Shown: piece by piece, positions 7,426-15,591 of the stretch
How the letters are laid out: each line of letters starts with the position of its first letter
Numbering within the stretch: the first letter of the stretch is position 1
Translations under genes and position numbers: made by a program
Notes under the pieces: model-generated
What the model saw: only the letters and a program-made list of their open reading frames with translations
The model's database searches: none
What the model was told of the DNA's origin: nothing
Assembly: GCA_033549245.1 (NCBI GenBank)
Contig: JAWSUW010000024.1
Span: 1 to 26,234, forward strand
From: Fusibacter_D sp033549245
GTDB taxonomy: Bacteria; Bacillota; Clostridia; Peptostreptococcales; Acidaminobacteraceae
Length of the DNA stretch: 26,234 nucleotides
Direction of reading: 5' to 3'

Positions 7426-7740
7426 GTTGAATATCATTTGGATCATAATCATATATATTGCAGTTCCGCCCAATATACTTAAGAGATTGTTCCGTTTCCA
7501 CAGATGAAGTATCGCAGTCAATCCCATAGCTAGCGCAACGGGCAGACTCGCCCTGAAAGCCAAAAAATCGACTCCTTTTATGCTGTAAACAATAAGCATT
7601 CCCATCACAGAAGGAGGCAAATACTTTCCTGCATATTCAACCCACTTTGGTGTTTGGACTGATCCGCCGAACAAAACAAAAGGAGCCAGTCTGACAAAAT
7701 AGGTCACAAGAGCCATTGTGATAATAGATGCCCAAATCAT
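7423..7740 (-). CDS. azlD: Branched-chain amino acid export protein, small subunit AzlD
   Basis: A 105-residue protein with three to four membrane helices, the usual size of AzlD. Conserved features are the early TYFVRLAPF segment, KYLPPSVMGMLIVYSIK, and the basic turn LHLWKRNN between helices. With AzlC it forms a two-component exporter of branched-chain amino acids and analogues such as azaleucine. Its ATG overlaps the azlC stop as ATGA, so the two subunits are coupled. The 3' end abuts the terminator of the convergent MFS gene. Confidence 0.92.
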   Translation of the reverse strand: MIWASIITMALVTYFVRLAPFVLFGGSVQTPKWVEYAGKYLPPSVMGMLIVYSIKGVDFLAFRASLPVALAMGLTAILHLWKRNNLLSILGGTAIYMIMIQMIFN

Positions 7741-8432
7741 TGGTCAGCCCCCTCTCTCTTAATAATCAATGGTTTTAAAAAAAGTAGTCCAATGAGCATC
7801 AATGCCATTGATGGAATAATCAAACTCCCCTCACCGAACAACACCAGCGAGATAGCTGATGCCGCCAAGCCCAACAATGCAGGAATATGTGTTTTAAATG
7901 CCAACCACTGTTCTATAAAAATGACGATGAAAAGTGCTGTCAAAGCAAATTCAATACCCGCGGTATTGAAAGTGATCAACGTCCCAAGAAATACTCCAAT
8001 AATAGTGCCGGTGATCCAGTAAATCTGATTTAAGAGAGATACGGCGAAAAACAACGATTCCTTCGATATCTCATTTTGAATGGCGAGTCCACATAGAAGA
8101 GAATAAGTTTCATCCGTCAAAGCGAATATCATATATTGTTTTTTAGGTCCAAAAGTTTTGAACAAATCAATAAAGGACAAACCGTAAAAAAGATGTCTGA
8201 TGTTGACAAAAAGTGTCATGAGTCCCACTTGTACGAGTCCTACAGGATTGAGCAAAAGTCCAATAGCTACGAATTGCATGGCACCGGCATAAACGAACAC
8301 ACTCATTCCAATAGCAACCCATATGCTTAGTCCTGATTTTATGACAAGAAGACCAAATGGGATCCCTACCGAAATGTATCCAAGCATAACCGGTATGGTC
8401 ATAGGAAATGCGATTTTCAATGTTTTTTTCAT
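7737..8432 (-). CDS. azlC: Branched-chain amino acid export protein, large subunit AzlC
   Basis: A 231-residue membrane protein of the AzlC family, the larger subunit of the AzlCD exporter. GISVGIPFGLL-type sequence at the N-terminus (YISVGIPFGLLVIKSG), the small-residue helix VFVYAGAMQFVAIGLL, the NIRHLFYGLSF segment and the family hallmark LTDETYSLL are all visible. I start it at the ATG at 8430-8432, preceded by AGAGGTCGACAT; the open frame runs 22 codons further upstream but those residues (KDCKLPNNIENRGRH) are polar and unlike the family. The export role complements the liv uptake operon in the same window, so the cell probably balances branched-chain amino acids in both directions. Confidence 0.93.
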   Translation of the reverse strand: MKKTLKIAFPMTIPVMLGYISVGIPFGLLVIKSGLSIWVAIGMSVFVYAGAMQFVAIGLLLNPVGLVQVGLMTLFVNIRHLFYGLSFIDLFKTFGPKKQYMIFALTDETYSLLCGLAIQNEISKESLFFAVSLLNQIYWITGTIIGVFLGTLITFNTAGIEFALTALFIVIFIEQWLAFKTHIPALLGLAASAISLVLFGEGSLIIPSMALMLIGLLFLKPLIIKREGADQ

Positions 8433-8465
8433 ATGTCGACCTCTGTTCTCAATATTATTTGGCAG

Positions 8466-8494
8466 TTTACAATCTTTCACTATTTCATTATAAT
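8466..8494 (+). promoter_or_regulatory. Sigma-A type promoter for lipB
   Basis: TTTACA at 8466-8471, a 17-base spacer and perfect TATAAT at 8489-8494 predict transcription from about 8501, giving a short leader with GGAGGG before the lipB ATG. Confidence 0.75.
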
Positions 8495-8527
8495 TCATTT
8501 ATACATTGATCTATTTGGAGGGACCCA

Positions 8528-9178
8528 ATGAAGCTACTCTATAAAGACCTTGGAATTGTCAAATACAAACAAGCCTATGATTTACAAGAAAAATATGTCG
8601 AAATGGTCCAAAACGGCTCTCCAGATACACTTGTTTTACTGGAACACCCAAAAGTCATCACTCTTGGAATCAATGCGGATGTATCCAATATTCTCATGGA
8701 TACAGACGAATTGATCGCAAATGGATTTGAGATCATGAATATCAGAAGAGGCGGAGACGTCACTTATCACGGACCTGGGCAATTGGTTGTCTATACTATT
8801 TTCAATATCAAGAAAAATCATGGTGGCAGCATCAAGAAATTTGTTCACGCACTGGAACAGATCATCATCGATCTACTGATTGAGGAGTATGGCATCGAGG
8901 CCAATAGAGACCCCATCAACTCAGGAGTTTTTATTGGACTTTCAAAGATAGCTGCTATTGGTCTATCTGTTCATCGTGGTGTGACCATGCATGGGTTTGC
9001 ACTAAATGTCAATACTGACCTCAGTGACTTCAAAACCATAGTTCCATGCGGACTGACATCTAGAGATGTCACTTCAATGGAGGCAATTCTCGGCCAGAGT
9101 CAAAATATGGTGCATGTCAAAAAAAGCGTTTTAAATCGGTTCGCTCAAACTTTTGGGTTCACTTCAATTGAAACTTGA
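8528..9178 (+). CDS. lipB: Octanoyltransferase (lipoate biosynthesis protein B)
   Basis: Transfers octanoate from acyl carrier protein to the lipoyl domains of lipoate-dependent enzymes such as GcvH and 2-oxo-acid dehydrogenases, the first step of lipoate assembly; cytoplasmic. The 216 residues match the family. RRGGDVTYHGPGQLVVY is the substrate-binding signature (residues about 76-92), K140 in SKIAAIG and C174 in IVPCGL are the catalytic lysine and cysteine, and GLTSRDVTSM follows as expected. GGAGGG lies five bases before the ATG. It stands alone: lipA, which adds the sulphurs, is not in the window. Many Firmicutes use LipM or LplA rather than LipB, so the presence of a true LipB is somewhat notable. 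Confidence 0.96.
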   Translation: MKLLYKDLGIVKYKQAYDLQEKYVEMVQNGSPDTLVLLEHPKVITLGINADVSNILMDTDELIANGFEIMNIRRGGDVTYHGPGQLVVYTIFNIKKNHGGSIKKFVHALEQIIIDLLIEEYGIEANRDPINSGVFIGLSKIAAIGLSVHRGVTMHGFALNVNTDLSDFKTIVPCGLTSRDVTSMEAILGQSQNMVHVKKSVLNRFAQTFGFTSIET

Positions 9179-9219
9179 AAGCTGGAATCTTCAGACTTGG
9201 GTCAATGGTTGAACTTACT

Positions 9220-10056
9220 TCACTTTCGTGAATTCATATAATTGACTATACCTCCAAGAACAATCAGAACACCACCAAATAGTGATAAGACATCCGGCAG
9301 TTCAAACCATACCACCAAACCGATCATAAATGAAAAAATAATATCTGAATAGCTGTAGATGGAAAGTTCAGATGCGGGTGCATACTGATAGGCATTGGTC
9401 ATAAAAAGCTGCGCTATAAGTGCTGAAACTCCAATCCCCAACAAAGACATCAATTCGGTGACATCTGGCACTACAAAACCTTCGATTACCATGAACGGCA
9501 ATAATACAACACTTGAAAACAAGCAAAAATAAAATACGATCAAAATCGGTGGGTCGTATGCTGTCAATTTTCTAATCACAGTATATGCAGCACCTGCAAA
9601 TGCGGCAGATAAAAGTCCCAATACACCAGGTAACAGAGAATAATCAAGACTTGGCCTAACAACAAATAGTGCACCTACTATAGCAATCAGCAATGCGACT
9701 TTCTGTGGTCGGTTAACTTTTTCCTTTAAAAAAAATACTGCAAATACCATGACGAAAAACGGTGATAATTTGTTTAAAATGACAGCATTGGCAAGTGGCA
9801 ATCTCTCCAGAGCGGCATAGTAGAGTCCCACCCCGATCAGTCCGAATAGTGATCTGAGAAACATTAAAGTCGGTTTTTGAGGTTTTAAGTTGATCTTTTT
9901 TCTATACACGGTAAACGAAACCGCAATAAGTCCTACCATATTTCTAAAAAACATTTTCTCAGTAAGCGGTAATTCTGGCACACTTTTCACAAAAGCAGCC
10001 ATAATTGAAAAAAATAATGCTGAGAGCAATATATATATTATGCCTTTTTTCTTCAT
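9220..10056 (-). CDS. EamA/DMT-family transporter
   Basis: A 278-residue drug/metabolite transporter with two tandem EamA repeats and about ten membrane helices. The pattern KGIIYILLSALFFSIMAAFVK, then PLTEKMFFRNMVG after the first helix, and RLPLANAVILNKLSPFFVMVFA ending repeat one, is typical of the group that exports amino acids or other metabolites. The start at 10054-10056 overlaps the GNAT stop as ATGA; an upstream in-frame start would add the polar residues VKANNKLTGWKS. Co-translation with the acetyltransferase suggests a joint task, for example acetylating a compound and exporting it, but this is only inference. The substrate is unknown. Confidence 0.88.
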   Translation of the reverse strand: MKKKGIIYILLSALFFSIMAAFVKSVPELPLTEKMFFRNMVGLIAVSFTVYRKKINLKPQKPTLMFLRSLFGLIGVGLYYAALERLPLANAVILNKLSPFFVMVFAVFFLKEKVNRPQKVALLIAIVGALFVVRPSLDYSLLPGVLGLLSAAFAGAAYTVIRKLTAYDPPILIVFYFCLFSSVVLLPFMVIEGFVVPDVTELMSLLGIGVSALIAQLFMTNAYQYAPASELSIYSYSDIIFSFMIGLVVWFELPDVLSLFGGVLIVLGGIVNYMNSRK

Positions 10057-10667
10057 TGATTTCCATCCTGTGAGTTTATTGTTTGCCTTAACCATTGTTC
10101 CTTGTCACTTATATCACTGTGTATGAATTCGTAAGCGGATTCAATGGCTGCGATGACCACTTTAGCTTCCGGAAATGCATTAATGTTGAAATTCTTGTAA
10201 TAAAGGTACATTTCAAGACCTCCAAATTCATTGGGCAAATAATACTTCAGATTAAGTCTCACCGCTCCCGCATGCTCATAGAACGAAATTCTTCTCACCT
10301 GATTCTCATTAGCCTCCTCAGGAATCTCAACCTCAAGAAGCATTCCAATATAACTGTCATAGAAACTGCCCATTTTCTCAAAGAATTTTGATCCATAGCC
10401 TTTTCCTTGAAACTCTGGATGAATGACTATGAAATCAAGCCACAGTATACTAAGTTTTCTGATAGTATATAAAAACGCATATCCTACCTCAATTCCAGTT
10501 TCGCTCAACGCAATTAAGAGTTTGTAGTCACCTGTCTCAAACAATCTGATAAAGACATCTATAGCTTTACGTTCACCTTCGGGAAATTCTTCTATGATAC
10601 TGTCATAGAGCCTGATTAGATCGGGTAATCCACCTTCTATGATCGTGAGTTCTTCCATAATATGCAT
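10053..10667 (-). CDS. GNAT-family N-acetyltransferase
   Basis: A 204-residue acetyltransferase that moves acetyl from acetyl-CoA to an amine. The acetyl-CoA binding motif A is visible as VIHPEFQGKGYGSKFFEKM (around residues 81-99, with the QGKGYG P-loop), followed by the beta-strand MLLEVEIP and the FYEHAGAVRLNLKYYLP end typical of motif B; ANENQVRRISFYEHAGA also fits. The ATG at 10665-10667 follows AGGGGGTATGACAA; an internal ATG three codons later is possible. It is translationally coupled to the EamA transporter gene. The gene begins just beyond the liv operon terminator. The substrate cannot be told. Confidence 0.85.
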   Translation of the reverse strand: MHIMEELTIIEGGLPDLIRLYDSIIEEFPEGERKAIDVFIRLFETGDYKLLIALSETGIEVGYAFLYTIRKLSILWLDFIVIHPEFQGKGYGSKFFEKMGSFYDSYIGMLLEVEIPEEANENQVRRISFYEHAGAVRLNLKYYLPNEFGGLEMYLYYKNFNINAFPEAKVVIAAIESAYEFIHSDISDKEQWLRQTINSQDGNQ

Positions 10668-10699
10668 TTGTCATACCCCCTGTAGAATGATTTTATCAG

Positions 10700-10730
10700 A
10701 AAAAAACAGGATTGACTATTGTCAATCCTG
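10700..10730 (-). terminator. Rho-independent terminator of the liv operon
   Basis: Reading leftwards, a perfect 10-base stem CAGGATTGAC/GTCAATCCTG (10707-10716 and 10721-10730) with a 4-base loop is followed by TTTTTTT. It starts 11 bases after the livF stop and ends the ABC operon before the GNAT/EamA pair. Confidence 0.9.
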
Positions 10731-10741
10731 CCATCCCTCTC

Positions 10742-11446
10742 TTAAGCGCCTAAATAAGCTTTTTTCACATTTTCATTCTCGAGGAGTTCTTTACCTTTTC
10801 CTTCAAGAACTATTTTTCCAACTTCCATTACATAACCGTAGTCCGCTATTTCAAGTGCGACTTTGGCGTTTTGCTCAATCAACATGATTGTAACACCAAG
10901 TTTGTTGATTTTCTTTATGATCTCAAAAATGTCTTTGACAATGAGAGGTGCAAGCCCAAGTGACGGTTCATCCATTAGAAGTACCTCAGGTTTACTCATA
11001 AGAGCTCTGCCAACTGCCAACATCTGTTGCTCACCACCGGACATGGTACCCGCCTTTTGCTTTTTTCTTTCAAGCAATCGAGGAAAAAGTTCATAGACCC
11101 ATTCCATATCCTTTTGCACTTCATCGGAAAACTTTCTGGAATATGATCCTAAAATCAGATTTTCCTCAACCGTAAGATTCGTAAATACTCTTCTGCCTTC
11201 AGGAACCAGGACCAATCCGTTTTTAACGAGATTCTGAGTTTTTTCAAAAGTGATGTCCTTATCTTTATAAAATATAGTACCCGATTTAGGCTTTTCAAGA
11301 GTCATAATCGCACGAAGTGTTGTACTTTTTCCTGCGCCGTTCGCTCCAATCAGACTAATGATCTTTCCTTTTGGTACTTCGAGTGAAATGCCTTTGATGG
11401 CATGTATTCCACCGTAATATACATTTAGATCGTTAATTTTTATCAT
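10742..11446 (-). CDS. livF: Branched-chain amino acid ABC transporter, ATP-binding protein LivF
   Basis: One of two ATPases that power the Liv-type importer; cytoplasmic face of the membrane. The 234 residues are the usual LivF length. Walker A GANGAGKST, Q-loop and VPEGRRVFTNLTVEENL (a LivF hallmark), signature MSGGEQQMLAVGRALM, Walker B LLMDEPSLGLAP and the H-region IMLIEQNAKVAL are all present; the switch histidine position reads LIEQNA, the normal state in LivF. The ATG overlaps the livG stop (ATGA). It is the last gene of livJHMGF and is followed by a strong terminator. Confidence 0.96.
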   Translation of the reverse strand: MIKINDLNVYYGGIHAIKGISLEVPKGKIISLIGANGAGKSTTLRAIMTLEKPKSGTIFYKDKDITFEKTQNLVKNGLVLVPEGRRVFTNLTVEENLILGSYSRKFSDEVQKDMEWVYELFPRLLERKKQKAGTMSGGEQQMLAVGRALMSKPEVLLMDEPSLGLAPLIVKDIFEIIKKINKLGVTIMLIEQNAKVALEIADYGYVMEVGKIVLEGKGKELLENENVKKAYLGA

Positions 11447-12207
11447 TCGTCCACCCCTAAATAAGCCTCTATAACTTTTGGGTTGTTCTGCACTTCAGAT
11501 GCACTACCTTCGGCAATATTGACTCCGTAATCCAGTACATAAATTTTCTCGCAGACTCCCATGATGACTTGCATGTGATGTTCAATCATCAATATCGACA
11601 CTTTAAACTTCTTACGAATCTCTTTAACAAATTCCATAAGCTCAATGGATTCTTGAGGATTCATTCCAGCCGCCGGCTCGTCAAGCAATAGAAGCCTAGG
11701 CTCGGTAGCGAGCGCTCTTGCGATTTCAAGCTTTCTTTGCTTACCGTATGGCAGAGAACTGGCCCTGTCATCTTTATATTCCAATAATCCGACATCATTC
11801 AGTAAATCAAGTGACTTTTGGATGACAGCACTCTCTTTTTTTGTATAATCAGGCAACCTGATCACTGCTGAGAAGATATTGGAATCCAGTCTTAAATGAT
11901 GTGCGATAATGACATTGTCAAGGACTGTCAAATCCTTGAATAATCTTATGTTTTGGAATGTACGTGCTATGCCACTCTTTGTGATCAAATGTGGTTTGAG
12001 CTTTTTAATGGAATTTCCATCAAATAATATATCGCCTTCAGTTGGAGTATAAACTCCCGTGATCATGTTGAACACGGTTGTTTTTCCAGCGCCATTCGGA
12101 CCAATCAAACCAACGATGCTATCTTCAGCTATATCCAAATTGAGTCCTGAAACTGCAGTTAGGCCACCAAATCTCATGGTGATATTCTCGGTCTTTAAAA
12201 TACTCAT
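11443..12207 (-). CDS. livG: Branched-chain amino acid ABC transporter, ATP-binding protein LivG
   Basis: Second ATPase of the Liv-type importer, 254 residues as expected. Walker A GPNGAGKTTVFNMITG, the LivG-specific ARTFQNIRLFKDLTVLDNV stretch with its Q-loop, signature LPYGKQRKLEIARALA, Walker B LLLDEPAAGMNPQE and switch histidine in MIEHHMQVIM are visible, as is the C-terminal EVQNNPKVIEAYLG that typifies LivG. The start overlaps the livM stop and the end overlaps the livF start, both as ATGA, so the three products are probably made in fixed ratio. Confidence 0.97.
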   Translation of the reverse strand: MSILKTENITMRFGGLTAVSGLNLDIAEDSIVGLIGPNGAGKTTVFNMITGVYTPTEGDILFDGNSIKKLKPHLITKSGIARTFQNIRLFKDLTVLDNVIIAHHLRLDSNIFSAVIRLPDYTKKESAVIQKSLDLLNDVGLLEYKDDRASSLPYGKQRKLEIARALATEPRLLLLDEPAAGMNPQESIELMEFVKEIRKKFKVSILMIEHHMQVIMGVCEKIYVLDYGVNIAEGSASEVQNNPKVIEAYLGVDE

Positions 12208-13250
12208 GATTTGGCCCCCTTCTTGATTTTATTTCTATAAAATTTACCCATGGAGTCAAGGGTGATTTCATCCCGTCCCATAAGTCCATTTTGATAGAAC
12301 AATACAACCAACATGAGGAGTATTGAAAAGAGTACCATTCTCATTCCGGGAACACTTTCAATTACCATGAAGCCGAGGTTGATTGTTCCATCCAGGAAAC
12401 GCAATACTTCCATGGCTACTGTGACTACCACAGCGGAAATTACAGTACCAGTTATACTACCAATACCACCTAAAACAACAATCAACAGAACGTTGAAAGT
12501 CATCAGGAATCTGAACATCAACGGATCTATGGTTCCCATAAGGTGTGCCAATAGTGCACCACCGATTCCAGCGAAAAATGACCCGATTGTAAATGCTAGA
12601 AGTTTATGTTTAAACAGGTCTATCCCCATGGATTCAGCAGCTACCTCATCCTCCCTGATAGCCATAAATGCCTTTCCATAACTACTGCGTCTAAGTGAGA
12701 ACATGAAAATGATAGTGAGAATCGCAATGCCCCAACTATATGGCACATTCGTATAACGCGTCAATCCTTTAAGTCCAAGTGCTCCATTTGTAAGTGACAT
12801 GGTATTCGTAAAGATTACTCTGATGATTTCACTGAATCCCAATGTCGCGATAGCAAGATAATCGTCCCTTAGTCTGAGTATTGGTGCTGCAATCAATGCT
12901 CCTAGAACAGCAGCGACAAGTCCACCAATCAGCATGGCAGGTAAAAAAGGAAGTTCTACATTCGCAAGCCAAGGTACTATAGGCTTAACGAAAAAATTCG
13001 ATTGTTTTTGCGCAACAGACATAGTAAGAAGTGCACTGGTATATGCTCCTATTGCCATGAATCCCGCATGTCCAAGCGAAAATAGACCGGCAAATCCATT
13101 GATGAGATTAAGACTTAATCCCAACACGACATATATTCCAGCCAAATTTAAAATTCTCAGCTGATAATTCCCAAGTGTGAAATTCAGTATGGCTAGAATT
13201 AAAACCACAAGTATAATCAACCCTATTCTGATCTTATTTTCTTTTTTCAT
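12204..13250 (-). CDS. livM: Branched-chain amino acid ABC transporter, permease LivM
   Basis: One of the two membrane channel subunits, 348 residues, about nine to ten helices. Family marks are GLSLNLINGFAGLFSLGHAGFMAIGAYTSALL near the N-terminus, APILRLRDDYLAIATLGFSEIIRV in the middle, the cytoplasmic EAA-like loop AIREDEVAAESMGIDLFKHKLLAF that docks on the ATPases, and VVLGGIGSITGTVISA. Quoted stretches are long helices read in the translation; key positions are the NG-G-SLGH motif and the REDE-AA-MG loop. The start lies four bases after the livH stop, with AAGGTG inside the end of livH. Confidence 0.96.
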   Translation of the reverse strand: MKKENKIRIGLIILVVLILAILNFTLGNYQLRILNLAGIYVVLGLSLNLINGFAGLFSLGHAGFMAIGAYTSALLTMSVAQKQSNFFVKPIVPWLANVELPFLPAMLIGGLVAAVLGALIAAPILRLRDDYLAIATLGFSEIIRVIFTNTMSLTNGALGLKGLTRYTNVPYSWGIAILTIIFMFSLRRSSYGKAFMAIREDEVAAESMGIDLFKHKLLAFTIGSFFAGIGGALLAHLMGTIDPLMFRFLMTFNVLLIVVLGGIGSITGTVISAVVVTVAMEVLRFLDGTINLGFMVIESVPGMRMVLFSILLMLVVLFYQNGLMGRDEITLDSMGKFYRNKIKKGAKS

Positions 13251-13254
13251 CTCA

Positions 13255-14148
13255 TCACACCTTCTCTGCCAAATTTTCGCCCAAAAGTCCAGAAGGTTTT
13301 ATGAGCAGAATTACAATGAGGATGATAAATGCAAATGCATCTCTGTATCCGGTCATTGAAGGTAAAAACGCAATCAACATAATTTCCGACATACCAAGCA
13401 AGAATCCACCTACCACTGCACCTTTAATATTACCAATACCTCCGATAACAGCTGCAATAAATGCTTTAAGTCCAGGCATAAGTCCCATTAGTGGAATCAG
13501 ATTTGGGTACTTGATGCCCCACATCATACCACCAAGTGCTGCAAGCACAGAACCCATAAAGAAAGTAATGGAAATAATTGTATCCACATTGATTCCCATT
13601 AGCCTGGCAGCTTCATAATCTCTGGAAACAGCACGCATAGCCATGCCTGTTTTTGTTTTATTGACAATATAAAGTAATATTACAAGTGCGGCCATTGTGA
13701 TTCCTGGTATGAAAAAATTCGCAACCGGAATCGAGACGGTATTGATATACACCACTTTATTGAAAAATTCTGGAATTGGAAATGCTTTTGGTCTACCACC
13801 AAAAATTACGATGGCAAGATTCTGAATCAAGTAGGATGCCCCAATAGCTGAAATCATGACAGAAATTTTTGGTGAATTTCTGAGAGACCTATATGCAAGT
13901 CTTTCGACCAAGATCCCAAATGCTCCTGTCAAAAGAATGGCAACTACAAAAGCCACCCACCAAGGCATTAAAAATAGTGTTACACTGTAGAAAATGATAT
14001 AAGTTGAGATCATGAAAATATCACCATGAGCAAAGTTGATCAGTCTTAAAATACCATAAACCATGGTATAACCGATTGCAATCAAGGCATATAAACTGCC
14101 AAGTGCAAGTCCATTGCTAAGGTGCTGCATAAAAGTATTAAGTGACAT
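13255..14148 (-). CDS. livH: Branched-chain amino acid ABC transporter, permease LivH
   Basis: Partner membrane subunit to LivM, 297 residues and about eight helices, the usual size. The N-terminus LALGSLYALIAIGYTMVYG with INFAHGDIFM is diagnostic for LivH, as are the EAA-like loop RAVSRDYEAARLMGINVD and the GLKAFIAAVIGGIGN segment near the C-terminus. The ATG follows GGAGGACTCAT. The gene is separated from livJ by 69 bases containing a hairpin that may reduce read-through, so permease levels would be lower than those of the binding protein. Confidence 0.96.
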   Translation of the reverse strand: MSLNTFMQHLSNGLALGSLYALIAIGYTMVYGILRLINFAHGDIFMISTYIIFYSVTLFLMPWWVAFVVAILLTGAFGILVERLAYRSLRNSPKISVMISAIGASYLIQNLAIVIFGGRPKAFPIPEFFNKVVYINTVSIPVANFFIPGITMAALVILLYIVNKTKTGMAMRAVSRDYEAARLMGINVDTIISITFFMGSVLAALGGMMWGIKYPNLIPLMGLMPGLKAFIAAVIGGIGNIKGAVVGGFLLGMSEIMLIAFLPSMTGYRDAFAFIILIVILLIKPSGLLGENLAEKV

Positions 14149-14168
14149 ATGAGTCCTCCAAATTAATT

Positions 14169-14204
14169 AAAAAAGGTACAGACACTTCATCTGCACCTTT
14201 TTTT
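14169..14204 (-). terminator. Attenuator-like hairpin between livJ and livH
   Basis: Reading leftwards, AAAAAGGTGCAGA and TCTGTACCTTTTT form a 13-base stem with one G-U pair and a 7-base loop, followed by more Ts. The G-U pair forms only in the minus-strand RNA. Partial termination here would favour binding-protein mRNA over the downstream permease and ATPase genes. Confidence 0.8.
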
Positions 14205-14217
14205 AATCCACTGAATA

Positions 14218-15375
14218 TTACTGAGGTGAAATAGTTGTCAAATATGTGAATTCCCCATTTTTAACTGTTTTGATGACTGCATTCTTCACAGCGTCACCAT
14301 TTGCATCTAGTGTTACAACTCCAGCTGCACCATCAAAACCTTCAGTTGCAGCAAGTGCTTCTTTAATCGCTTCAGGATCTGCACTGCCAGCTCTTTCGAT
14401 TGCATCTATTAGCAAGATATATGCATCATAAGCAAGCGCTGTAACTGAAGCAGGCTCTTTGTCATATTTTTCTCTGTAAGCATTGATGAACACTTCGGAT
14501 TCTGGTGTCAAAGGAACTTGTGAATCGAAGAATGTAGAGAATACAGCTCCATCAACAGCATCGCCACCGATATCTATGAACTCAGGAGTTTCCCAAGTGT
14601 CCGCACCAAGGAAAGGTGCTTTGATATCAAGTTCTTTTGCTTGTTTGATCAACATCGCTGATTCAGAGTAGTTACCAGGAGCAAATATCGCATCTGGATT
14701 GAGTTGTTTGATATTAGTAAGTTGAGCCGTAAAGTCCTGATCGCCTGTGTTGTAATTGGCAATATAAAGAATTGAATCCGGATCGCCAGTCAATCTTACA
14801 AATTCATCAGTAAAGAACTTAACAAGACCTACAGAGTAGTCATTTGAAATTTCCTGAACAATCGCCACCTTGGTTGCCCCGAGTTCAGTAAATGCGTAGT
14901 TCGCCATAACGACACCTTGGAAAGAGTCAATGAATGTGACTCTGAAATAGTAATCATTTCCAAGTGTTACAAGCGGATTGGTACATGATGTTCCAACTGC
15001 TGGTATACCAGCTTCCATTACAATTGGACCGGCAGCCATTGAGAATGAAGATCCCCATGAACCGATGATTGCATTGACTTTGTCTTGATCTACAAGTTTG
15101 GTTGCAGCATTTGCAGCTTCAACTTTGTCAGATTTGTTGTCAACTATAACGAGTTCGATTTTCTTACCAAGTACTTCTGGATAAAGTTCTTGGGCAAGTT
15201 CGATACCTTCGATTTCCATTGCTCCACCAGCTGCATTCGCACCTGTCAATGGCTCAAACACTCCAAACTTTATTACATCGCTGTCCGCAGCATTCCCATT
15301 ATCCGAAGATTGACATGCAGTCAACGGAATAGATAAGATCAATACGAGAACTAAAAGTAGTGCAATCCTTTTCAT
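14218..15375 (-). CDS. livJ: Amino-acid ABC transporter substrate-binding lipoprotein (LivJ type)
   Basis: Extracellular solute-binding protein that hands substrate to LivHM. The 385 residues start with a lipoprotein signal peptide whose lipobox LTAC puts the anchoring cysteine at C21, then a short Ser/Asn/Asp-rich linker and a Peripla_BP_6 (leucine-binding-like) fold: IKFGVFEPLTGANAAGG, GSWGSSFSMAAGPI, VGTSCTNPLVT, ALAYDAYILLIDAIERAG. The position, first in a complete liv operon, supports branched-chain or related amino-acid uptake, but Peripla_BP_6 proteins also bind amides, urea and aromatic acids, so the ligand is not certain. AAGGGGG precedes the ATG at good spacing. Confidence 0.92.
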   Translation of the reverse strand: MKRIALLLVLVLILSIPLTACQSSDNGNAADSDVIKFGVFEPLTGANAAGGAMEIEGIELAQELYPEVLGKKIELVIVDNKSDKVEAANAATKLVDQDKVNAIIGSWGSSFSMAAGPIVMEAGIPAVGTSCTNPLVTLGNDYYFRVTFIDSFQGVVMANYAFTELGATKVAIVQEISNDYSVGLVKFFTDEFVRLTGDPDSILYIANYNTGDQDFTAQLTNIKQLNPDAIFAPGNYSESAMLIKQAKELDIKAPFLGADTWETPEFIDIGGDAVDGAVFSTFFDSQVPLTPESEVFINAYREKYDKEPASVTALAYDAYILLIDAIERAGSADPEAIKEALAATEGFDGAAGVVTLDANGDAVKNAVIKTVKNGEFTYLTTISPQ

Positions 15376-15536
15376 AAAAATCCCCCTTAAATCAATTTTA
15401 TATTTTTGTTCATACTCATGTTAAATTTTATTAACATTACTCATTATAATACCACCATCGTAGTTAAAATCAATAGTATTGTTTTTTTTATACGCAAAAA
15501 TAAAACTGTTCGTGTGATTTCAAGGCTTATAAATTT
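15376..15536 (-). promoter_or_regulatory. liv operon promoter region with palindrome at the start site
   Basis: A perfect TATAAT reads leftwards at 15443-15448, with a weak TTGATT-like -35 at 19 bases. Immediately downstream, around the expected start, is a 20-base inverted repeat ATGTTAA-N6-TTAACAT (15418-15437) that could be an operator. The untranslated leader would be about 60 bases. I see no T-box, riboswitch or canonical CodY box. Confidence 0.5.
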
Positions 15537-15570
15537 AAAAAAAATAGACAAGTCTAATGAAAAACTTGTC
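15537..15570 (-). terminator. Terminator of the GNAT/membrane protein operon
   Basis: Reading leftwards, GACAAGT (15564-15570) and ACTTGTC (15547-15553) form a 7-base stem with a 10-base loop, followed by TA and eight Ts. It lies 21 bases beyond the stop of the membrane protein gene and separates it from the liv promoter. Confidence 0.7.
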
Positions 15571-15591
15571 AATAAGTATACATAATTTAGT

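Noticed and set aside
8433..8498. Longer azlC start 22 codons upstream
   Set aside because: The added residues are polar and unlike the family, and AGAGGT precedes the internal ATG.
12313..12681. A 122-codon plus-strand frame inside livM
   Set aside because: It lies opposite a well-conserved permease gene, has no ribosome binding site, and its translation has no recognisable fold; it is an antisense shadow frame.
15376..15590. CodY box or T-box before livJ
   Set aside because: No match to the AATTTTCWGAAAATT pattern and no T-box element could be read; only an unrelated palindrome is present.
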